Assembly: GCA_947502635.1 (NCBI GenBank)
Contig: CANNAN010000004.1
Coordinates: 62,001-126,000 of the forward strand
DNA: 64,000 nt
Reading direction: 5' to 3'
From: an uncultured Flavobacteriaceae bacterium
GTDB taxonomy: Bacteria > Bacteroidota > Bacteroidia > Flavobacteriales > Flavobacteriaceae
Shown: in pieces, positions 28,331 through 37,582 of the stretch
Layout: the number at the start of each line of letters is the position of its first letter
Position numbering within the stretch: position 1 is the first letter of the stretch
Made by a program: the position numbers and the translations under genes
Notes under the pieces: model-generated
Told to the model about the DNA's origin: nothing
The model's database searches: none
Seen by the model: the letters and a program-made list of their open reading frames with translations, nothing else

Positions 28331-29320
28331 CTATAAACTTTTGTAATTAGTCTTGTTATTTACGAAATAATCAAACACAATGGATGTTTTTTGATAATAT
28401 TTTATTTTATTTCTTGTGGACTTTCGTTGTTTTAATAGCCTTCTTAAATTATAGTAGAATCCAAAATGTCCCTTTATTACTGCTATAGTATGCTTTGGTT
28501 TAAGTTCAAGAAAAAACTTTATTCCAGCAATGCCATCTAAAATTAATCTAACAAATATGAGAGGAAATAATAATCCTTTGGCATTCTTGGTGAGTGTAAA
28601 CAAACTATTTCTAAAATTCAGATAGGTTTTTTTAGGATTAGTACTATTAAGTGTAGCACCGCCCACATGGTAAACCTCAGATTTTCCAATATGTTTTATA
28701 GTATACCCCAAGTTCCTGGTACGCCAACATATGTCTATTTCTTCCATATGTGCAAAAAAGTACTCATCCAATCCATTTAACTGATAAAACACAGTGCTTC
28801 TAATAAAAAAGCAAGCACCAGATGCCCAAAATATTTCAGAATTGTCATTATACTGTCCTGAGTCTTTTTCAATAGTATTAAAAATACGACCTCGGCAATA
28901 TGGATAGCCATATTTGTCTATAAAACCACCAGCAGCGCCAGCATATTCAAAATAATCTTTCTTTTTGTAATCTAATATTTTAGGCTGAATTATAGCGGTA
29001 TTGACTTCTTTTTTAAAAGTGTCAATAATAGGAGGTAACCAGTTTTTAGTAACTTCTACATCACTATTTAGTAAACAAAAAAGATCTGCTTTTATCTCTT
29101 TTAAAGCTTCATTATAACCTTTAGCATATCCGCCGTTTTCCTTATTATGAATTATTTTTATGGATGGGTAAGTGGCTTTTAGAAAAGAAATAGAATCATC
29201 TGTAGAGGCGTTATCGGCTATATATATTGTCGCTTCTTTGGAATATTCAATTACAGACGGTAAAAATTGCTCTAAAAGTTTTTTACCATTCCAGTTTAAT
29301 ATAACGATTGCTATTTTCAA
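28331..29320 (-). CDS. glycosyltransferase family 2 protein (rhamnosyltransferase-like)
   Basis: 329 residues with the GT-A fold of family 2: IAIVILNWNGKKLL, IADNASTDDS, the GGYAKGYNEAL segment and the LLNSDVEV motif supplying the DxD-type metal site, then WASGACFFIRS and FFAHMEEIDICWR with the likely catalytic acidic residues. A C-terminal amphipathic or membrane-associated region (about 245-275) is typical of WbbL-like rhamnosyltransferases. It would transfer a sugar from a nucleotide donor to a cell-surface polysaccharide. No other polysaccharide genes are adjacent. Confidence 0.9.
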   Translation of the reverse strand: MKIAIVILNWNGKKLLEQFLPSVIEYSKEATIYIADNASTDDSISFLKATYPSIKIIHNKENGGYAKGYNEALKEIKADLFCLLNSDVEVTKNWLPPIIDTFKKEVNTAIIQPKILDYKKKDYFEYAGAAGGFIDKYGYPYCRGRIFNTIEKDSGQYNDNSEIFWASGACFFIRSTVFYQLNGLDEYFFAHMEEIDICWRTRNLGYTIKHIGKSEVYHVGGATLNSTNPKKTYLNFRNSLFTLTKNAKGLLFPLIFVRLILDGIAGIKFFLELKPKHTIAVIKGHFGFYYNLRRLLKQRKSTRNKIKYYQKTSIVFDYFVNNKTNYKSL

Positions 29321-29375
29321 GAGTATGATTTAAAAAAGGTTATTTTGTCTTAACTATAAATTTATTAAAAACGGG

Positions 29376-29831
29376 CTACTGAGGCTGTTTACTAAAATCA
29401 GGAATTTCTTTTAAAAAATTATAACGCTCATTCTCAAAATCCATTTGGCAATAATAATGATTTAATCCATTGGTAACCATCAAATATGAGGCATTTAACT
29501 CTAAATTATAACGTGCTATTTGATCGAATGTACTTTGATTTATAGTGATTTTTGGTGCTTTGCACTCTACTATTAGATGAATACTTCCATTAGAATTGTA
29601 TATTACAATATCGTATCGTTTTCTTAAAGAGTTAACAATCAATTCTTTTTCAACGTTAATTAAAGATTTGGGATAGCCTTTATTGTTTATTAAATATTGA
29701 ACACAGTGCTGGCGTACCCATTCTTCGGGTTGTAAAATCACAAATTTTTTACGAATACTATCGAAAATAGAAATTTTATTTTCGCTATTTTTGAATCGAA
29801 ACGAAAATTTTGGAAAATTAAGTGCTTGCAT
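29376..29831 (-). CDS. HsdR N-terminal-like nuclease domain protein
   Basis: 151 residues. The protein is a lone HSDR_N-type domain: W-R-Q-H (EEWVRQHCVQYLI), then a PD-(D/E)XK-like core with RYDIVIYN and IVECKAP. It has no helicase or specificity partner nearby, so it is not a working restriction enzyme by itself. The gene is divergent from holA with a 128-bp gap, an arrangement I recall as conserved in Flavobacteriaceae. A role in DNA repair or replication is plausible but unproven. Confidence 0.85.
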   Translation of the reverse strand: MQALNFPKFSFRFKNSENKISIFDSIRKKFVILQPEEWVRQHCVQYLINNKGYPKSLINVEKELIVNSLRKRYDIVIYNSNGSIHLIVECKAPKITINQSTFDQIARYNLELNASYLMVTNGLNHYYCQMDFENERYNFLKEIPDFSKQPQ

Positions 29832-29959
29832 TAATGCCTACTGATTTTTTTCAAAGTTAAGTTACAAAACCAGAAATCGCAATATTCAAGCATGAAATCC
29901 TAATAAATTGTTATTCTTATTTGGAGTTTAGAATTTGTAATTTGAAAATTTAAGATAGT

Positions 29960-30967
29960 TTGGACGAAGTCAAACAATTAGTTACCGATATAAAGAATAA
30001 AAATTTAAAACCTATTTACTTTTTAATGGGAGAGGAGCCTTATTATATTGATAAGATCTCCGATTTTATTGAAAGTAGTGTTTTAGCAGAAGAAGAGCGT
30101 GGTTTTAATCAAATGGTTTTATATGGTAGAGATATAGCAATAGAAGATATAGTTAGTAATGCGAAACGCTACCCAATGATGGCAGAACATCAGGTAGTTA
30201 TTATCAAAGAAGCTCAAGATTTGTCGCGTACTATTGAAAAGCTGGTATCTTATGCAGAGAATCCACAACCTACAACTGTTTTAGTAGTCAATTATAAGTA
30301 TAAAAAAATAGATAAACGTAAGTCGTTATATAAAACGCTAAAAAAAACAGGTGTAGTTTACGAAAGTAAAAAACTATATGAAAACCAGGTAGCAGATTGG
30401 ATTCGTAGGGTATTATCCCCTAAAAATTATTCTATTTCACCTAAAGCAGCACAAATGCTTGTAGAGTTTTTGGGAACAGATTTAAGTAAAATAAATAATG
30501 AACTTGAAAAACTTCAAATTATTTTACCAAAGGAAACTCAAATTTCACCTGAGCATATTGAAGAGAATATAGGGATTAGTAAAGACTATAATAATTTTGA
30601 GTTACGTAAAGCTATTGGTGAAAAAAATACCATAAAGGCTTATCAAATTATTAATTATTTTGCAGAAAACCCTAAGGATAATCCTATGGTTGTAACGGTG
30701 TCTTTATTATTTAATTTCTTTTCGCAATTGCTTCATTTTCATGGCTTGAGTGATAAGTCCCCAAGAAATGTAGCATCCGCTTTAAAAGTGAACCCATATT
30801 TTGTAAACGAATATATTGCAGCGGCGAGACATTACCCAATGCGAAAAGTAAGTGCTGTAGTTTCTATATTGAGGGAGTTTGATGTGAAAAGTAAAGGTGT
30901 AGGGGCTAATGCTGTTCCTCAAGGTGATTTATTAAAAGAATTATTAGTAAGAATATTATCTAATTAA
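29960..30967 (+). CDS. holA: DNA polymerase III subunit delta
   Basis: 335 residues, starting with TTG. The N-terminus (KPIYFLMGEEPYYIDKISDFIE) carries the clamp-loader AAA+ signature of HolA; NNELEKLQIILP and the C-terminal helical collar domain (GDLLKELLVRIL) match Bacteroidota delta subunits. It opens the beta clamp as part of the clamp loader. TTG is chosen because no ATG precedes the conserved region. The ung start lies 1 bp after the stop, so the two are co-transcribed. Confidence 0.95.
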   Translation: MDEVKQLVTDIKNKNLKPIYFLMGEEPYYIDKISDFIESSVLAEEERGFNQMVLYGRDIAIEDIVSNAKRYPMMAEHQVVIIKEAQDLSRTIEKLVSYAENPQPTTVLVVNYKYKKIDKRKSLYKTLKKTGVVYESKKLYENQVADWIRRVLSPKNYSISPKAAQMLVEFLGTDLSKINNELEKLQIILPKETQISPEHIEENIGISKDYNNFELRKAIGEKNTIKAYQIINYFAENPKDNPMVVTVSLLFNFFSQLLHFHGLSDKSPRNVASALKVNPYFVNEYIAAARHYPMRKVSAVVSILREFDVKSKGVGANAVPQGDLLKELLVRILSN

Positions 30968-30968
30968 A

Positions 30969-31634
30969 ATGAATGTAGATATTCACGAAAGCTGGAAGCC
31001 TTATTTAGAAAAGGAGTTTAGTAAACCTTATTTTAATGATTTAGCAAACTTTGTTAAATTGGAGTACAAATCTCAAACGTGCTTCCCACCAGGAAATCAA
31101 ATTTTTAACGCTTTTAATCATTGTCACTTTGATAACGTCAAGGTCGTTATTATTGGGCAAGATCCTTATCATGGACCTGGACAAGCAAATGGATTATGCT
31201 TTTCTGTTAATGATGGCATCAATCATCCTCCATCATTAATTAATATTTTTAAAGAGATAGAAACAGATTTAGGAATCTCATACCCAGAAAGTGGTAATCT
31301 TATGCGTTGGGCCGATCAAGGTGTTTTATTATTAAATGCAACATTAACAGTTAGAGCACATCAAGCTGGGAGTCATCAAAAAAAAGGTTGGGAAACTTTT
31401 ACAGATGCTATTATAAGAATAATAAGTGAAAATAAACAAGGCATTGTATTTTTACTCTGGGGTGGTTATGCCAAGCAAAAAATAAGATTAATAAATAGTA
31501 GTGAACATAAAGTATTAACTTCTGGACACCCTTCGCCTTTAAGTGCTAACAGGGGGTATTGGTTTGGAAACAAGCATTTTAGTAAAACTAACTTCCTGTT
31601 GGAGCAAGTCTCTCAGACTCCAATTCAATGGTGA
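30969..31634 (+). CDS. ung: uracil-DNA glycosylase
   Basis: 221 residues, normal for family 1 UDG. The catalytic motif VVIIGQDPYHGPGQANGLCFSV contains the water-activating aspartate; the HPSPLS motif with the catalytic histidine is near the C-terminus, as is VFLLWGGYAK. It removes uracil from DNA in base-excision repair. It follows holA directly; its last 47 bp are overlapped by the convergent small membrane-protein gene. Confidence 0.96.
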   Translation: MNVDIHESWKPYLEKEFSKPYFNDLANFVKLEYKSQTCFPPGNQIFNAFNHCHFDNVKVVIIGQDPYHGPGQANGLCFSVNDGINHPPSLINIFKEIETDLGISYPESGNLMRWADQGVLLLNATLTVRAHQAGSHQKKGWETFTDAIIRIISENKQGIVFLLWGGYAKQKIRLINSSEHKVLTSGHPSPLSANRGYWFGNKHFSKTNFLLEQVSQTPIQW

Positions 31635-31767
31635 TTTGTGGTGTAAGTACCACAGGCTTTTTATTCGCTTTAGTTGTTGTTCTATCAATTTTATTAGTAC
31701 TAAATTTTAGTAGTAAAAAATTAATAGCTACTAATGCTGCGAGGGAGATAGCAATTGTAAGTATCAT
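31588..31767 (-). CDS. small conserved membrane protein
   Basis: A 59-residue protein if the ATG at 31767 is used: one transmembrane segment (MILTIAISLAALVAINFLLL) followed by a basic stretch and a tail ending LESERLAPTGS. The frame stays open to 31878. An earlier start is possible: a TTG at 31794, or an ATT before KTPES, a sequence I associate with the usual N-terminus of such proteins in Flavobacteriaceae. The gene overlaps the end of ung tail to tail. Function unknown. A nested palindrome at 31788-31831 lies just upstream. Confidence 0.65.
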   Translation of the reverse strand: MILTIAISLAALVAINFLLLKFSTNKIDRTTTKANKKPVVLTPQITIELESERLAPTGS

Positions 31768-31787
31768 AGATTCGGGTGTTTTAATAA

Positions 31788-31831
31788 TCGGCAAAATACT
31801 ACTTTTATCGATAAAAAACGAATTTTGCCGA
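31788..31831. promoter_or_regulatory. 44-bp nested palindrome
   Basis: Outer arms TCGGCAAAAT and ATTTTGCCGA (perfect, 10 bp) and an inner 14-bp palindrome TTTTATCGATAAAA share the same centre (31809/31810), separated by 5-bp unpaired segments. It lies 21 bp upstream of the ATG of the small membrane-protein gene. It could be an operator for a dimeric regulator or a cruciform-forming element. Confidence 0.6.
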
Positions 31832-31935
31832 CAAAAAATAAATATCGACAAAAGTAATAAACAAAAGACTACAAACAATGTTTAAAAATAGGTATTTTTA
31901 ATTTTTAGTATTATGGCAAAATTGACTTGTGATAT

Positions 31936-33048
31936 TTAAGCTTTTCTCAATTTTTTAAGAGTTTTTTTATCAAGTGCATCCTTATGCAGCATTACAGAAA
32001 TAGTTTTTAATTTGAGATATGCTTCACTCATAAAAATATACCCGCCATTATTAACTCTTTTTGAGTTTTTTCCCCATGAATTTTTTACTTTATAGTAAGT
32101 TGTTCCATTCTGATCCTTTAATAATCCAGTTATATGCATTAAATGATCATCTGTGGTGTTGTAATTCTCAAACTCTTGTTGCCTAAATTCCTGTGTTATT
32201 TCTTTTTCTTTCGATATGTTAACCAAAGCATCTTCTAATGTTATGTCATCTGCGGGAATGATTGCTAATCCATGTTTTGGAGAAAATGATTTTTCGCTAA
32301 CATCACAGTCTAATTCAATGGTGAAACCTTTTTTAAGTGCATTATTTATAATAAGTACCAGCTTGTTTAGTTTTACATTAAAAAAGGTGCCATTAGAAAA
32401 GTTATCAGGAATATTCAGTATAAAATTTGTGTGGTAGGGTACATGCGAAAATGATGTAAGTGTTATGTAATTTTTGGGATTAATTTTCACCTGCTTCATA
32501 AAAGAGAGCGGCGTATATTCAGTGCCATTATAATTGAAATTTTCAATATTGTTACCAAGGTAAGTGTCTAAAATTTTATTAATATCATGTTTCCAATTAA
32601 AGGATTTAGGAGCTTTTATATAGTTATCTAAAGTTGTTTTTAAGGTATCTATTAGTTTAGAATGATCATGCTTCTTATTACCATTTATTAAACCTGTATA
32701 GCTATGATTTGGTACGAATCCATGTTTAGAAATGCTATTGATGACATCATGTGCTAACCCTCCTTCACTAAATTGTGTTTTTCCTTGTCTCATAACATAA
32801 TTCCATGATTTATTTAAATACGTATGGCGGACGTTATACATTTCAGATAAATCAATTTTCTGGTTAGTAAGGCGAATTATTTCACTTTCCAGAAAAGATG
32901 ACGTTGAAAAACTCCAGCAAGTTCCTGTATTGCCTTGGCTAATAACTTCTGTGGTTTCTAAATCTATAATAGTTTTAAAATTATAAGATTGAGAGTGCGC
33001 TAGAAGTATGGAAAGAAATAAAACAGAGGTTAAGAATTTATTTTTCAT
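31936..33048 (-). CDS. C1 family peptidase (bleomycin hydrolase/PepC-like)
   Basis: 370 residues with a signal peptide (MKNKFLTSVLFLSILLAHS). The papain-like triad is visible: QGNTGTCWSFS with the oxyanion Gln38 and nucleophile Cys44, the histidine in DDHLMHITGL, and the asparagine in VKNSWG. The order and the EGGLAHDV segment match the C1B aminopeptidase C type found in Bacteroidota, here exported. It would act as an aminopeptidase or endopeptidase in the periplasm. Transcribed divergently from menB. Confidence 0.92.
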   Translation of the reverse strand: MKNKFLTSVLFLSILLAHSQSYNFKTIIDLETTEVISQGNTGTCWSFSTSSFLESEIIRLTNQKIDLSEMYNVRHTYLNKSWNYVMRQGKTQFSEGGLAHDVINSISKHGFVPNHSYTGLINGNKKHDHSKLIDTLKTTLDNYIKAPKSFNWKHDINKILDTYLGNNIENFNYNGTEYTPLSFMKQVKINPKNYITLTSFSHVPYHTNFILNIPDNFSNGTFFNVKLNKLVLIINNALKKGFTIELDCDVSEKSFSPKHGLAIIPADDITLEDALVNISKEKEITQEFRQQEFENYNTTDDHLMHITGLLKDQNGTTYYKVKNSWGKNSKRVNNGGYIFMSEAYLKLKTISVMLHKDALDKKTLKKLRKA

Positions 33049-33102
33049 GATGAAGTAAGCTATTTAATGAAATAAAATTTATTTTTGACTAAAATAATAA
33101 AA

Positions 33103-33942
33103 ATGAGCCAAGAGAATTGGATAACTGTTAAAGAATACGAAGATATTACGTACAAAAAAAGACAAGGTGTCGCCCGTATAGCTTTTAACAGACCAGATGT
33201 ACGCAATGCTTTCAGACCAAAAACAACGAGTGAGTTATATGATGCTTTTTATGATGCTAATGAAGATGTAAATATAGGTGTTGTACTTTTATCTGCCGAA
33301 GGGCCATCGACCAAAGATGGTGTGTATTCCTTTTGTAGTGGAGGCGATCAAAAAGCTAGAGGACACCAAGGTTATGTTGGAGAAGATGGATATCATCGTT
33401 TAAATATTTTAGAAGTTCAGCGTTTAATCAGGTTTATGCCAAAAGCAGTGATAGCTGTTGTTCCAGGATGGGCAGTAGGAGGTGGACATAGTTTACATGT
33501 TGTTTGTGATTTAACGCTAGCAAGTAAAGAACATGCCATTTTCAAGCAAACGGATGCAGATGTTACCAGCTTTGATGGTGGCTATGGGTCTGCTTATTTA
33601 GCAAAGATGGTTGGGCAGAAAAAAGCACGTGAAATATTTTTCTTAGGAAGAAATTATTCTGCACAAGAAGCATACGATATGGGTATGGTAAATGCAGTAG
33701 TGCCTCATGAATCGTTAGAAGATACTGCTTATGAATGGGCACAAGAAATATTAGCCAAATCTCCAACATCTATAAAGATGCTTAAATTTGCCATGAATTT
33801 AACAGATGATGGTATGGTTGGACAACAAGTATTTGCAGGTGAAGCCACTCGTTTGGCTTATATGACAGATGAGGCTATAGAAGGTAGAAATGCCTTTTTA
33901 GAAAAGCGCAAGCCTAATTTTAATAAAAAATGGATTCCATAA
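33103..33942 (+). CDS. menB: 1,4-dihydroxy-2-naphthoyl-CoA synthase
   Basis: 279 residues. The frame opens with TTG at 33085, but the ATG at 33103 gives the usual N-terminus MSQENWITVKEY. The crotonase fold is clear: ARIAFNRPDVRNAFRP, CSGGDQKARG, the WAVGGGHSLHVVCDL oxyanion region, TDADVTSFDGGYG, and the C-terminal FLEKRKPNF. MenB closes the second ring of the naphthoquinone by condensing o-succinylbenzoyl-CoA. First gene of the menaquinone operon; its stop overlaps the menA start (TAATG). Confidence 0.96.
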   Translation: MSQENWITVKEYEDITYKKRQGVARIAFNRPDVRNAFRPKTTSELYDAFYDANEDVNIGVVLLSAEGPSTKDGVYSFCSGGDQKARGHQGYVGEDGYHRLNILEVQRLIRFMPKAVIAVVPGWAVGGGHSLHVVCDLTLASKEHAIFKQTDADVTSFDGGYGSAYLAKMVGQKKAREIFFLGRNYSAQEAYDMGMVNAVVPHESLEDTAYEWAQEILAKSPTSIKMLKFAMNLTDDGMVGQQVFAGEATRLAYMTDEAIEGRNAFLEKRKPNFNKKWIP

Positions 33943-34844
33943 TGAATAGAGTCTCTCTTTGGATTTCTACAATGCGTTTAAGGACGTTACCTTTATCAAT
34001 ATCAGGGATTATTTTAGCATCATGTTTAGCAGAATATAACGGATATTTTGAATGGAAAATAGGCATTCTTGCTATTTTTACCACGCTAAGTTTTCAAATA
34101 TTATCTAATCTGGCCAATGATTATGGCGACGGTGTTAAAGGTACCGATAATAATGATAGAATTGGCCCAGAACGGGCTATACAATCTGGAAAAATTTCGC
34201 CAGAAGAGATGTTTAATGCTATTAAAATTAACGTTTTAATTTCTATTGGCTTGGCTTTTTTACTCATTTTTAGCGCATTTGGAGTTAAACATTTTTTGCT
34301 TACACTTTTGTTTTTTATTCTCGGTATTGCATCTGTTGTCGGAGCTATAAAATATACAGTAGGAAACAATGCTTATGGGTATAGAGGATTGGGCGATGTT
34401 TTTGTCTTTATTTTTTTTGGTTTAGTGAGTGTTATAGGGTGTTATGTGTTGTATGCAAAAACAATAGATCATGTTGTTTTCCTTCCAGCTTGTGCTGTAG
34501 GGTTGTTAAGTGCAGGAGTTCTTAACCTTAATAATATGCGAGACATTATATCTGATGAAAAATCAAATAAAATAACATTGGCAGTAAAGATTGGAATTAA
34601 GAATGTTAAGATATATCATTATACATTAATAGGATTAGCTATTGTTTTATCTGCCTTATTCGGAATACTATATTATACATCTCCGTACAACCTGATTTTT
34701 GTTGTAGCTTATATTCCCTTACTAATTCATCTTAAAAAGGTAAGTAAGAATAAAGATCCTAAATTATTGGATCCAGAGCTTAAAAAGCTGGCATTAACAA
34801 CTGTTTTACTGGCCATACTAATGGGGTTAGGGCATTTGTTGTAG
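33942..34844 (+). CDS. menA: 1,4-dihydroxy-2-naphthoate polyprenyltransferase
   Basis: 300 residues from the ATG at 33942, which overlaps the menB stop by one base; an in-frame ATG at 33930 lies inside menB and is less likely. A UbiA-type integral membrane enzyme with about eight to nine membrane spans. The prenyl-diphosphate metal site is NLANDYGDGVKGTDN, and the second acidic site is NNMRDIISDEKSNK. It attaches the isoprenoid chain to DHNA in the cytoplasmic membrane. Confidence 0.95.
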   Translation: MNRVSLWISTMRLRTLPLSISGIILASCLAEYNGYFEWKIGILAIFTTLSFQILSNLANDYGDGVKGTDNNDRIGPERAIQSGKISPEEMFNAIKINVLISIGLAFLLIFSAFGVKHFLLTLLFFILGIASVVGAIKYTVGNNAYGYRGLGDVFVFIFFGLVSVIGCYVLYAKTIDHVVFLPACAVGLLSAGVLNLNNMRDIISDEKSNKITLAVKIGIKNVKIYHYTLIGLAIVLSALFGILYYTSPYNLIFVVAYIPLLIHLKKVSKNKDPKLLDPELKKLALTTVLLAILMGLGHLL

Positions 34845-34888
34845 TTTTTTTGTATTTTACTGTAGCTAAATTTTAATATCATAAAATA

Positions 34889-35566
34889 ATGAAAATCACA
34901 TTTTACGGTCACGCTAGTTTAGGCATACAAGTAAACGATGTTGATATACTTGTAGATCCATTTATTTCTGGAAACCCAAAAGCATCGCATATTAATATAG
35001 ATACATTAAAAGCTGATTATATCTTAGTAACACATGCGCATCAAGATCATATTTTAGATGTCGAAGCTATAGCAAAACGAACTGGTGCTGTTGTGGTTGC
35101 TAATTTTGAGATTGCCACGCATTTTGAAAAATCAGGAATAGAATGTCACCCTATGAATCATGGAGGTACCTGGGATTTTGATTTTGGTACCGTTAAGTAC
35201 GTCAATGCGATTCATACATCATCCTTTCCCGATGGAAGTTATGGTGGTCAGCCAGGAGGTTTTGTGATAGAAGGGGAGCATAAAAATATATACATAGCAG
35301 GAGATACAGCTCTTACTTTCGATATGAAGCTTATTCCGCTACAAACAAAATTGGATTTAGCCATTTTACCTATTGGTGATAATTTTACTATGGGCATAGA
35401 TGATGCTATTTTAGCAAGTGATTTTGTTGCATGCGATAAAGTATTAGGCTATCATTTTGATACATTCGGATATATTGAAATTGACCATGAGGTAGCAAAA
35501 CGAAAGTTTTTCGAGAAAGAAAAAGATTTAATGCTTCTTGAAATTGGTGATTTTATAGAATTGTAG
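34889..35566 (+). CDS. UPF0173-type metal-dependent hydrolase
   Basis: 225 residues with the metallo-beta-lactamase fold of the UPF0173 family: opening MKITFYGHASLGIQ, the metal site THAHQDH, NHGGTWDF, IYIAGDTALTFDM and a late conserved GYHFDTFGYIE. No signal peptide. Cytoplasmic hydrolase of unknown substrate. It sits between menA and menC, and its stop codon is followed immediately by the menC ATG, so it is co-expressed with the menaquinone genes, where it could act as a thioesterase. Confidence 0.9.
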   Translation: MKITFYGHASLGIQVNDVDILVDPFISGNPKASHINIDTLKADYILVTHAHQDHILDVEAIAKRTGAVVVANFEIATHFEKSGIECHPMNHGGTWDFDFGTVKYVNAIHTSSFPDGSYGGQPGGFVIEGEHKNIYIAGDTALTFDMKLIPLQTKLDLAILPIGDNFTMGIDDAILASDFVACDKVLGYHFDTFGYIEIDHEVAKRKFFEKEKDLMLLEIGDFIEL

Positions 35567-36604
35567 ATGATAGTTGCATCGTATAAAAAATACATTTTAA
35601 ATTTTAAACAGGCTAGTGGTACTTCACGGGGTGTTTTAAAAACCAAAGAGACCTGGTTTCTTATTTTAAATTCTGAAGAAAAGCAAGGTATAGGGGAGTG
35701 TGGAATCTTTAGAGGGCTTTCTGCTGACGATAGACCTGATTATGAAGAAAAACTAAAATGGCTGTGTAAAAACATTAATAATACTTTCGATGATTTATTA
35801 TTTGAATTAATTGAGTTTCCTAGTATTCAATTTGGTTTAGAAATGGCTTTTAAGTCTTTAGAAAGCCAAAATAGATTTGAATTATTTCCGTCAAAATTTA
35901 CTCAAAGTAAAGCTTCAATCTCAATAAATGGTTTAATCTGGATGGGGTCAGAAACATTTATGAAACAGCAAATAAGAGAAAAATTAGATGCAGGTTTCTC
36001 ATGTATTAAAATGAAAATTGGAGCAATTGATTTTCAAACTGAAATAAATCTTATAAAATCCATTAGAAAAGAATTTACTTCTAAAGATATTGAATTACGA
36101 GTAGATGCTAATGGAGCATTTCTACCTTCAGAAGCTTTAGAAAAATTAAAAACCTTATCAGACTTCGATTTACATTCTATTGAACAACCCATAAAACAGG
36201 GGCAAATACAAGCAATGAGTGCATTATGTAAAGTTACCCCATTACCAATCGCTTTAGATGAAGAATTAATAGGCATTTTTTCTGTAACAAAGAAGCAAGA
36301 ATTACTACAAACCATAAATCCACAATATATTATTTTAAAACCAAGTTTAGTAGGAGGTTTTAAAGGCAGTGATGCGTGGATTGATATTGCAGAGCAGTAT
36401 CAAATAGGATGGTGGATTACCAGTGCTTTAGAAAGTAATATTGGACTTAATGCGATTGCTCAATATACATATAGCAAACAAAATAATATGCCACAAGGGC
36501 TTGGAACTGGTGGATTGTTTACGAATAATTTTGATTCACCATTACAGGTTAAAAATGGTACATTGCACTATAATAACAGCATTAATTGGAACATAAATTT
36601 ATAA
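35567..36604 (+). CDS. menC: o-succinylbenzoate synthase
   Basis: 345 residues, enolase superfamily. The catalytic lysine pair is in CIKMKIGA; metal ligands are in LRVDANGAF (Asp), HSIEQPI (Glu) and ALDEEL (Asp). It dehydrates SHCHC to o-succinylbenzoate in menaquinone synthesis. The ATG directly follows the hydrolase stop. Bacteroidota MenC proteins are of this length. Confidence 0.93.
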   Translation: MIVASYKKYILNFKQASGTSRGVLKTKETWFLILNSEEKQGIGECGIFRGLSADDRPDYEEKLKWLCKNINNTFDDLLFELIEFPSIQFGLEMAFKSLESQNRFELFPSKFTQSKASISINGLIWMGSETFMKQQIREKLDAGFSCIKMKIGAIDFQTEINLIKSIRKEFTSKDIELRVDANGAFLPSEALEKLKTLSDFDLHSIEQPIKQGQIQAMSALCKVTPLPIALDEELIGIFSVTKKQELLQTINPQYIILKPSLVGGFKGSDAWIDIAEQYQIGWWITSALESNIGLNAIAQYTYSKQNNMPQGLGTGGLFTNNFDSPLQVKNGTLHYNNSINWNINL

Positions 36605-36607
36605 AAT

Positions 36608-37582
36608 ATGTATATAGCTCAAGCTTTTAAAGGATTTCATGAATGGTGGCGGTATTTGTTAGGAACAGCAATTATTGTTATAGCCGTAATTATTGGACAA
36701 ATACCTTTTACGGCTGCCGTTTTGTATAAAGCAATGAAAGATGGAGATAATTTATTAGGTTTAGACGAAACAAAAATGATGGGACTTTTAGAGCCCAACT
36801 TAAACCTCTTTTTAATGTTATTATCTTTTGCAGTAGGCTTGGCTGGCCTATTGTTAGTGACAAAACATTTTCACAAACTATCATTTAAAGATTTAACAAC
36901 CACTCGAAAAAAAATAGATTGGAAGCGCTTTTGGTTTATTTTCTTTCTTTGGGGAATTGTATCGAGTAGTTTTGTTTTAATAGATTACAGTTTAACACCC
37001 GAAGATTATATATTTAATTTCAAATTAGTACCTTTTTTAATACTTAGTGTTATAGCCATTGTATTAGTGCCATTACAAACAAGTTTCGAAGAGTATTTGT
37101 TTAGAGGGTATTTAATGCAAGGGATTGGTGTTATTGTAAAAAATAAATGGGTGCCATTAATTACCACATCTGTAGTGTTTGGCTTACTTCATATTGCCAA
37201 TCCTGAAGTTGAAAAACTCGGCTATGTTATCATGATATATTATATAGGTACAGGATTGATGCTAGGAATTATGACTCTTATGGATGAAGGGATGGAATTA
37301 GCATTAGGCTTTCATGCCGCTAATAACTTATTTACAGCACTGCTCGTCACGGCAGATTGGACTGCTTTTCAAACCCATTCTATTTTCAAAGATATGTCAG
37401 ATCCCGATACTATGGGTTTAATGGAAATATTTGTTCCTGTATTTGTTGTATTTCCTATATTACTTTTTATTCTTTCCAAAAAATATAATTGGACTGATTG
37501 GAAAGATAAACTTTTTGGAACTATTACAGAACCACCAAAAGAAGACTATAAAATCATAGAAGATATAGGAGGTGACGCCTAA
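36608..37582 (+). CDS. CPBP family intramembrane metalloprotease
   Basis: 324 residues with about seven membrane spans. The Abi/CPBP signature is complete: SFEEYLFRGYLMQG (EExxxR), then FGLLHIANPE and LGFHAANNLF with the metal-binding histidines. Such proteases resemble Rce1 and may process prenylated or other membrane proteins. It is inserted between menC and menE, with its 3' end overlapped by menE by 11 bp; the reason for this position is unknown. Confidence 0.92.
   Translation: MYIAQAFKGFHEWWRYLLGTAIIVIAVIIGQIPFTAAVLYKAMKDGDNLLGLDETKMMGLLEPNLNLFLMLLSFAVGLAGLLLVTKHFHKLSFKDLTTTRKKIDWKRFWFIFFLWGIVSSSFVLIDYSLTPEDYIFNFKLVPFLILSVIAIVLVPLQTSFEEYLFRGYLMQGIGVIVKNKWVPLITTSVVFGLLHIANPEVEKLGYVIMIYYIGTGLMLGIMTLMDEGMELALGFHAANNLFTALLVTADWTAFQTHSIFKDMSDPDTMGLMEIFVPVFVVFPILLFILSKKYNWTDWKDKLFGTITEPPKEDYKIIEDIGGDA

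Noticed and set aside
29376-29831. Type I restriction-modification locus
   Set aside because: Only an HsdR N-terminal-like domain is present; no helicase, HsdM or HsdS gene is near.
31628-31885. 85-codon plus-strand frame after ung
   Set aside because: It is antisense to the small membrane-protein gene, whose tail LAPTGS looks conserved.
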